In this document: one piece after another, positions 26,401 through 30,635 of the stretch
How the letters are laid out: every line of letters starts with the position of its first letter
Position numbering within the stretch: position 1 is the first letter of the stretch
Source: a virus
Virus record (IMG/VR): IMGVR_UViG_3300046167_000279
Location: 1 to 30,635 of that record
Reading direction: 5' to 3' (one strand)
Length of the DNA: 30,635 bases
Notes under the pieces: model-generated
Databases searched by the model: none
Told to the model about the DNA's origin: nothing
Seen by the model: only the letters and a program-made list of their open reading frames with translations
Position numbers and translations under genes: made by a program

Positions 26401-29181
26401 GTAATAGAGGGAGACTTGCCTACAGATCACGCATATGCAGTTATTGAAATGGATGGTAAGGTAGAATCAGTAGACCTTGGTGGCGAAAACTCATCTTATA
26501 CACACGGGATACAATCAGTAAGTGGAAATAAACCAACTATTCATTTATTAAAAGATAGAGCAAGTTGGGATTCATTTTATCAATACAAAGGTTTTCACGG
26601 AGACAAAACAGATAAACTACAAGTAATGCCATCGGGTGGTCTATCTACAGTTAACTTTAATAACTACAATAATGATTATAGTAAATTCAAAATATCTGAA
26701 GAAAGAATTTTTGAGGGTATGTTTAGAGGCAATAAAGAGTTAGAAAATTTATTTGAAACTGTTTATCCAAAGGATATGAGAGTCCGATTACAGAAAGTAA
26801 CTGAGTTTCAATATACTGATGAAGAAGCTATTAATGCATTGCCCAAAAAAGAGAAAGCTAAGTACAATAGACATAAAACAGAAAGAATCCCAATGGGTGC
26901 TATCCGTCTAAATCTAGGTTCTAAGTTTACCAAAGAGGGTGTTGAAGGGCCTCTGTTCGTACAAACATTACATAAGATTGGTAAATCTGGTAAACCAAAT
27001 TACGGAGAAGCACATAGCTATGGTCGTGCATTTACTGTAAAGGATGCTTCATTTACTGTTAATCCAATAGCTACTGCGTTAATTAGAAATGGTGCGATGA
27101 ATAAATTCCCAATGGCTAGTGTTAATGGCAGAGTTGATTACGAGCAAGAAGGAAGTTTAGAGGGAGAAAAACTTTCATTTAATCCGATATTCAATGATTT
27201 TTTTGTAGATAGCCAAGGCAGGTTTGTTAAGGGTGCAGAAGAAATAACTGTTTATGGCAGAGGAGCTTATGCTCGTGGAAAGATTGAATACTTTGACGAA
27301 GCTCCCGAAACTATTCCAACTACAGATGATGTTGTTGCTTTCTTGAAAGGTAAGAAGTTTGTTCATCCTATCTTTCACCCAAGAGGATTGGTAGCAGGTA
27401 AGAGTATTAAGGATAAGCAAAAAGTACTAAATAAAATTAAGGAAAAGAAAGCCTTAGAAGCTCAAGAGAAACAAGAACAATTAGGTCAGCTAGAGTTGCG
27501 TATGCAAAAAGGAGAAAACGAAACCTACGAACAAGTTCGTGACAGAATCCTAGCTAAACACAATATGGGCGATAACTACAAAATCGTATCTGATTTATTA
27601 CAGAATCTATATGATGGTGGTAGAGGAGTAGGTATGGATGTTGGCTATCTAGAAAACTTTTTCCCAAGGCTGGTAAAGGATGTTCGTGGATTACAGGATT
27701 CTTACACAGGAGAGTTGTTTGATACAGAAATACAAAGAGAGCTAGATTTAATTGAAAGAAAAAGAGGTAAGACATTAGAAGGCTACGAAAGGCAAAACAT
27801 TATTGAAAATATTGTAAAAAGAAAAAGCATTAAGATGAGTCTAGGTGGCATGACACCAGGAAATATAAAGGAAAGAACTATTGAGGTTATAGATAGGAAT
27901 CGTAGGGCAAAATACTATGCATCCCCCGAAGAGTCATTACTAAACTATACACAAAGTATGATTGCTTCAATAAATCAAGCTAAATTGTTAGGAACAACCA
28001 ATCGCAGAAAGGGCGAAGTTTTAGAAGGTGGAAAACTAGCTGAGATTATAAATAGAAATCTTGAAGCAGGAACAATTAGTAACGAGGGAATTAAAATAGT
28101 TCAAGATGCAGTAGATGCTCGTTTTGGTAGGCACGGAAAACAATCAAGTGTTATTAAGGGATTAAAAAATGCAGGGTACATAGCCACAATGGGTAATGTT
28201 GGTTCAGCAGTAACTCAGCTAGGTGATTTTTATTTTACTGGAGTCCAGACAGGAGTTTTCAATACGATTGCTGGTTTCGCAAAAACACTAGCTAGCAAAG
28301 ATCGTATCACCCGTGAGGATGTTATGGGAGCTAGAAATATTGTTACCATTGAAGCACAAGAGGGTGCAGGTGCATTGGCTAATGCAGTAGATTGGTTCTT
28401 CAAAGCATCTGGTATTACGCAGATAGATGGAATAGCTAAGACCACAAACATCAATGCCAACTACTCAATGATGAGGAAAGCTGTTAGAAATCAGAACAGC
28501 AAACAATACAAAAAACTATTCAATGAGCTAGTAAAAACACAAGGGATGCGTGACGCATCTAAGGCTATATCTGATCTCCGTTCGGGAATAAAGAGCGACC
28601 AAGTATTGCAGGCTCTGTTCAATAGATTGTCAGATGTAGCTCCTATTTCTCTTATAGAAATGCCACAGGCATACGCTGAAAATCCTAACACAAGAATCCT
28701 ATATAGCTTGAAGTCATATACGATTAAGCAGTTTGACTTTCTTCGTCAGCAATCTTTCCAAAAGATGGCTAAGAAAGATACATTCGCAGAGGGATTCACA
28801 AATCTATTTAGAATTGGTATGCTGGCGATGTTAGCTAACGGATCAGCAGATGTATTAAAAGCAATCCTATTCAATCGTGAGATTGACGAAGAAGATTTGG
28901 TATTCAATAACATACTCCGTGTATTCGGTGTAACTAAATACACTACAGTGAAAGCTCGTAAGGAAGGTATTGGTGAAGCACTTATATCAACAGTTGCACC
29001 TCCACAACTCGGTATCTTGAATGATTTATCTAAAGATGTAGTGAGAGCTATTGATGAGGGCGAGATTGATATAGATGAACTACGATCAGTTAAGTATATA
29101 CCACTAGTAGGTAAGCTATACTATTGGAGAGAAGGTCGTGGGGTAGGAGTAGAAGAGAGGCTATCTAGATTGAAAGACTAG
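23443..29181 (+). CDS. Giant internal virion (polyvalent) protein with zinc-peptidase motif
   Basis: This 1912-residue multidomain protein is the largest gene. Residues 552-556 are HEVFH, the HExxH zinc site, and EESLAQMFG at about 607 supplies a candidate third ligand, as in gluzincins. A second region (about 742-1100) starts LVHRPDNFFTG and includes GTGGIFFPANNDLFWAGSKG, a recurring module of large phage proteins. A hydrophobic helix pair lies near 1575-1615. The C-terminus (about 1750-1900, LYSLKSYTIKQFDFLRQQSF) resembles large polyvalent protein domain LPD38. Such proteins are packed in the head and injected with the DNA. The peptidase may act in maturation or in the host. Confidence 0.8.
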   Translation: MASFEDLESKIPSIDELQERILATERRIMSPEEKEEDEPLRLPFVESEKADSTLASDYIKSFFGGFSDLPLQTTEGFASISGNRKLANAVSRTRDNVRDAITGDVPDEIKSNFSYKIPDAIAKIPGYVLLAIGTRGRSLAVRGASWSGLGANAFQQGVDDFVSSTGDPNRDLTEEEFKQSRIAGAVTMPVVMSLERFGGKQIADAVFQGAKTVTAGKALSRVTQFAKAPTAEAVTEGLQTFAQNYIAKELQGYDPDRELSEGVIESMLLGGIASGTYTVPAQLLAQHDQLSAGIQNGEINPEEMNSDLGRQLMSTGIENEGVPHIDTEEAKKMHSPDSVKGFINDVLVPLSSKIGKAGAGKELQNAFRTFERDNAVQQGRAEQLITPFLNDIQNLKKKSPEDYEALADALANASLLNKTTETEVVRKEDPNEVADNDVAEVDNSLPVGTETTETFIQNGVKTEIKRRGLTQEEVDQGIDPGSINQKFNLVKNTVANARVAMKDILPDVQFSLYRTNQQFKDATGIQDDVKGAYVNGKIYINSELADPTTVGHEVFHALFLQNTGEGQVAYDGANELLNTVLRSTTNEELKSYITDFASNYDSNIQSEESLAQMFGVMSGTYGSLDVSTKTKIKAWFSKVAKALGIDGVFTQESTDAEIINGLNSMAQGVARGESIAGTSFKIPKISGNDIDTKYQARFQSGYVDERTNFVYGYLKNQERFTELIKGGRITKNRVLGDFNVPMLVHRPDNFFTGDIKYNDETLVEGTGGIFFPANNDLFWAGSKGGASTIVNRLNEQLDNLGSDKVRMLLVSAPLEKSESNSEFAKGVAKVSYRGVMQTIPQEYRKQFETDFRKALLDAESFSHDPKKKPMGSLGIDYKKDSIENIFAELDAKITADKTFDQRKSFTRGFVRSLANKSEYGSKEKGQDKYNVVLQEAILDMLASSKYREQSSYFLKRKRAVTKKPNAEYMKGFQAMFSEPLLRDFDSVIEGDLPTDHAYAVIEMDGKVESVDLGGENSSYTHGIQSVSGNKPTIHLLKDRASWDSFYQYKGFHGDKTDKLQVMPSGGLSTVNFNNYNNDYSKFKISEERIFEGMFRGNKELENLFETVYPKDMRVRLQKVTEFQYTDEEAINALPKKEKAKYNRHKTERIPMGAIRLNLGSKFTKEGVEGPLFVQTLHKIGKSGKPNYGEAHSYGRAFTVKDASFTVNPIATALIRNGAMNKFPMASVNGRVDYEQEGSLEGEKLSFNPIFNDFFVDSQGRFVKGAEEITVYGRGAYARGKIEYFDEAPETIPTTDDVVAFLKGKKFVHPIFHPRGLVAGKSIKDKQKVLNKIKEKKALEAQEKQEQLGQLELRMQKGENETYEQVRDRILAKHNMGDNYKIVSDLLQNLYDGGRGVGMDVGYLENFFPRLVKDVRGLQDSYTGELFDTEIQRELDLIERKRGKTLEGYERQNIIENIVKRKSIKMSLGGMTPGNIKERTIEVIDRNRRAKYYASPEESLLNYTQSMIASINQAKLLGTTNRRKGEVLEGGKLAEIINRNLEAGTISNEGIKIVQDAVDARFGRHGKQSSVIKGLKNAGYIATMGNVGSAVTQLGDFYFTGVQTGVFNTIAGFAKTLASKDRITREDVMGARNIVTIEAQEGAGALANAVDWFFKASGITQIDGIAKTTNINANYSMMRKAVRNQNSKQYKKLFNELVKTQGMRDASKAISDLRSGIKSDQVLQALFNRLSDVAPISLIEMPQAYAENPNTRILYSLKSYTIKQFDFLRQQSFQKMAKKDTFAEGFTNLFRIGMLAMLANGSADVLKAILFNREIDEEDLVFNNILRVFGVTKYTTVKARKEGIGEALISTVAPPQLGILNDLSKDVVRAIDEGEIDIDELRSVKYIPLVGKLYYWREGRGVGVEERLSRLKD

Positions 29182-29684
29182 ATAAGCTCTTGATGCTGAA
29201 TGACTTGGTGGGACAGTGATAGTATGTCCTTCATCTTAACCATAGCGATCAAATCCTTGTTACCTTTTCGGGTATAGCCCCTGTATAGAGCATCCCTCGG
29301 ATTGTCCACCAGATTCTCCAGATCGCATTTTTCTTCAGCCATGCTAGCTAGATCACTCCTAGCTACCAAAACGAAGCCATAGAGCCTCTCAAAGGCTATA
29401 AAGTCTGCCTTACCATACAACCATCCTGCACCTCCGTTGGTGTGTTTGAACTCCAACCAAGTTAGATCATCTTGGATAGCCCCCGATCTTGATATTCTTT
29501 TGCGAGCTTTGACATCAATCGTACCCATCTTGGTAAAGTGATCAATGTGTTGGTATTGTTCTTTCAGTGTAGCTTTGCGAATAGTTGGATCAATTGGCTT
29601 ATAGAGATCATAGAATATATCCTCTACAGACATACCTCGTGTCCAACATTCTTCCTTACTCCACCTGTTAAATTTCTTACTCAT
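29178..29684 (-). CDS. PD-(D/E)XK-like nuclease
   Basis: This protein has 168 residues from the ATG at 29684. A TTG ten codons upstream lies in the loop of a terminator hairpin and is rejected. The pattern GTIDVKA (Asp57) ... WLEFKH (Glu78-x-Lys80), then GGAGWLYGKADFIAFE, matches the D...ExK core of PD-(D/E)XK nucleases, and similar proteins sit in replication regions of marine phages. It may act as a resolvase or repair nuclease. The stop is shared in an overlapping CTAG with the converging 1912-residue gene. A hairpin with a U-tract abuts the start. Confidence 0.7.
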   Translation of the reverse strand: MSKKFNRWSKEECWTRGMSVEDIFYDLYKPIDPTIRKATLKEQYQHIDHFTKMGTIDVKARKRISRSGAIQDDLTWLEFKHTNGGAGWLYGKADFIAFERLYGFVLVARSDLASMAEEKCDLENLVDNPRDALYRGYTRKGNKDLIAMVKMKDILSLSHQVIQHQELI

Positions 29685-29686
29685 GT

Positions 29687-29730
29687 AAAAAAAAGAGAGG
29701 CTTGGAGAAAACAAAAAACCAAGCCTCTCT
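29687..29730 (-). terminator. Intrinsic terminator directly upstream of the nuclease start
   Basis: On the - strand a perfect 12-base-pair stem (AGAGAGGCTTGG, 29730-29719, with CCAAGCCTCTCT, 29705-29694) and a 13-base loop are followed by seven U, then AC and the nuclease ATG at 29684. On the + strand the hairpin is followed by ATTATATGAC, so it works only for - strand transcription. It would stop transcripts from the helicase and HNH genes before the nuclease gene. Confidence 0.85.
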
Positions 29731-29736
29731 ATTATA
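29731..29736 (-). promoter_or_regulatory. Possible -10 element abutting the terminator stem
   Basis: The - strand reads TATAAT here immediately before the stem of the terminator. Transcription starting 6-8 bases later would begin inside the left arm, so that RNA could not form the full hairpin. No good -35 is found at the usual distance, and AT-rich sequence makes a chance TATAAT likely. Confidence 0.3.
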
Positions 29737-29767
29737 TGACAATATATATACGATATTACTATACTTA

Positions 29768-29989
29768 CTACCCATTCCGAGAGCGATTACGACTCTTGGA
29801 TGAAATTCGTAAATTCTTTCTAGAATTATTTAAAGGGTTTCTATCCTTGTGGTCAACATCTTTTCCTCGTATTTTGCTTTTTCCTACGGATTTTGCGACC
29901 TTCCTGCGAGCTTTATTGCGAGATGATCTCTTTTTTCGCTGAACAGGTTTGGAGTGGTAGTTTTTGTATTCTTTTTTGTAATTACGCAT
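29768..29989 (-). CDS. Small basic HNH-like protein
   Basis: This 73-residue protein is mostly Lys/Arg (NYKKEYKNYHSKPVQRKKRS) and ends with DVDHKDRNPLNNSRKNLRIS. Asp46-His47, Asn59 and Asn68 give the DH...N...N pattern of minimal HNH nucleases, with Asn in place of the last His. Metal-binding Cys pairs are absent. Its start overlaps the stop of the next upstream gene (TAATG). It may be a nicking or packaging-related nuclease, or only a DNA-binding relative. Confidence 0.7.
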   Translation of the reverse strand: MRNYKKEYKNYHSKPVQRKKRSSRNKARRKVAKSVGKSKIRGKDVDHKDRNPLNNSRKNLRISSKSRNRSRNG

Positions 29990-30192
29990 TATTCTTTATC
30001 TTCTAGATTAGATAGCTCCTTGTCTTGTAACCTACGGAGCTTTGACTTTAATTTTAATATATCACTATTAAGTATCTCGTTCTGCTTAGTAATAGCATCA
30101 CAAGCCTTAGTCATTTGTTCTAAACCATTTACCAAAATGGTCTCTGACTTTTCGTTGAATATATTTGAGTTAGTTAGTATTGCTTCTGACAT
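29989..30192 (-). CDS. Small coiled-coil protein of unknown function
   Basis: This 67-residue protein has a heptad pattern in its second half (LNSDILKLKSKLRRLQDKEL), indicating a short coiled coil. It starts two bases after the helicase stop codon, and its stop overlaps the HNH gene start. A Cys sits at about residue 31 (KACDAITKQNEIL). It may be an adaptor for the helicase or another replication protein, by position only. Confidence 0.65.
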   Translation of the reverse strand: MSEAILTNSNIFNEKSETILVNGLEQMTKACDAITKQNEILNSDILKLKSKLRRLQDKELSNLEDKE

Positions 30193-30194
30193 AA

Positions 30195-30635
30195 TTATTG
30201 GAATCTTCCTGTGTGGTTTAAGAATTTAAAGAATCCTGTGGTGTCTCTTTCACCCTCACGATTCTTTGCGATTTTGTATTTAAGATTAATATAAGAGACT
30301 CCGTTGGTGTCAATCATCTTTGACTTCTCAACATCGCCTCCGTTAGATGGCCACATCAATAGTATAATATCTGCATCATTTTCAATGTCTCCCGAATCTT
30401 TGAGATCATAGAGAGATAGACCTGCTTCTCTCTTTGCCCCTTCACGATTGACTTGTGCTAATAATAATATTGGTATGTTCAACTCAATTGCTAACTGCTT
30501 TATGCAGTGAGAAACATATGCTACCCCATCGTTCTTTTTCATACGAGGGTCATATGGGATAAGTTGTAGGTAATCAATGACTAGCGATTCTATCTTATTC
30601 TTGCGTTTCATTGACCTAGCTTTTGATCTTAAGTC
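30195..30635 (-). CDS. dnaB: Replicative DNA helicase, DnaB type (C-terminal part, cut by window edge)
   Basis: The reading frame runs off the right edge (no stop or required start between 30611 and 30635), so only the last 146 or so residues are seen. SLVIDYLQLI is the Walker B motif of DnaB helicases, AQVNRE the H3 region, LYDLKDSGDIENDADIILLM the following conserved block, and KIAKNREGERDTTGFFKF the arginine-finger and C-terminal strand region ending HTGRF. It unwinds DNA at the phage fork and marks the - strand block as a replication module. Nothing suggests that the gene is broken. Confidence 0.92.
   Translation of the reverse strand, partial: DLRSKARSMKRKNKIESLVIDYLQLIPYDPRMKKNDGVAYVSHCIKQLAIELNIPILLLAQVNREGAKREAGLSLYDLKDSGDIENDADIILLMWPSNGGDVEKSKMIDTNGVSYINLKYKIAKNREGERDTTGFFKFLNHTGRFQ

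Noticed and set aside
29538-29942. 134-residue + strand frame
   Set aside because: It is antisense to the nuclease and HNH genes and crosses the terminator hairpin.
29954-30229. 91-residue + strand hydrophobic frame
   Set aside because: It is the reverse of a Lys/Glu-rich coiled-coil gene, which always yields hydrophobic antisense frames.
30195-30635. Helicase fragment as a pseudogene
   Set aside because: The frame stays open to the window edge with conserved motifs, so it is only cut by the window.
1-30635. tRNA genes, integrase, repressor or insertion sequences
   Set aside because: Looked for and not seen on either strand.

Overview
The window looks like most of the structural half of a tailed double-stranded DNA phage genome, AT-rich by eye, with a short-tailed (podovirus-like) virion plan. 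The evidence is a continuous late gene series on the + strand: a probable small terminase subunit, TerL, portal, scaffold, an SU10/DUF5309-type capsid protein, a head-tail adaptor, fibre proteins and internal virion proteins. This is followed by a converging - strand block carrying the end of a DnaB-type helicase and two small nuclease-like genes. The style (TAATG and ATGA gene overlaps, very small lysine-rich genes between virion genes, one giant internal virion protein) resembles uncultured marine podoviruses. The host cannot be fixed from the sequence. A PEP-CTERM-like tail on one small protein would fit a Gram-negative host with an exosortase, but this is only a hint. No integrase, repressor, tRNA, CRISPR array, insertion sequence or recognisable endolysin is in the window.

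Layout. Bases 1-349 are non-coding, with a cluster of TAGCTAGC palindromes, a run of nine G and a sigma70-like promoter reading into the packaging genes. 350-3362: probable small terminase subunit, TerL and three small unknown genes. 3362-5664: portal and a small gene. 5666-6100: three very small basic genes, two of them cysteine-containing and one with an AT-hook-like core. 6126-7323: a low-complexity-tailed protein and two small membrane proteins, the second PEP-CTERM-like. 7331-9577: scaffold and capsid genes bracketed by an extended -10 promoter and a strong intrinsic terminator. 9582-13805: unknown protein, head-tail adaptor, small beta-rich protein and a LamG-type fibre protein. 13808-14854: small genes, including two membrane proteins that are holin candidates and another small basic protein. 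14858-20194: a 1778-residue repeat protein. 20197-21553: two unknown, probably virion, genes. 21599-29181: a probable ejection-protein pair, the second a 1912-residue multidomain protein with an HEVFH zinc-peptidase motif. 29178-30635 (- strand): PD-(D/E)XK-like nuclease, HNH-like protein, a small coiled-coil protein and the 3' part of the helicase gene, cut by the window edge.

Working together, the terminase fills a head built from portal, scaffold and capsid protein. The adaptor, fibres and the large repeat protein should make the tail. The 613- and 1912-residue proteins are probably carried in the head and injected with the DNA. The - strand genes belong to replication and DNA processing. 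The stop codons of the two converging transcription units share one CTAG.
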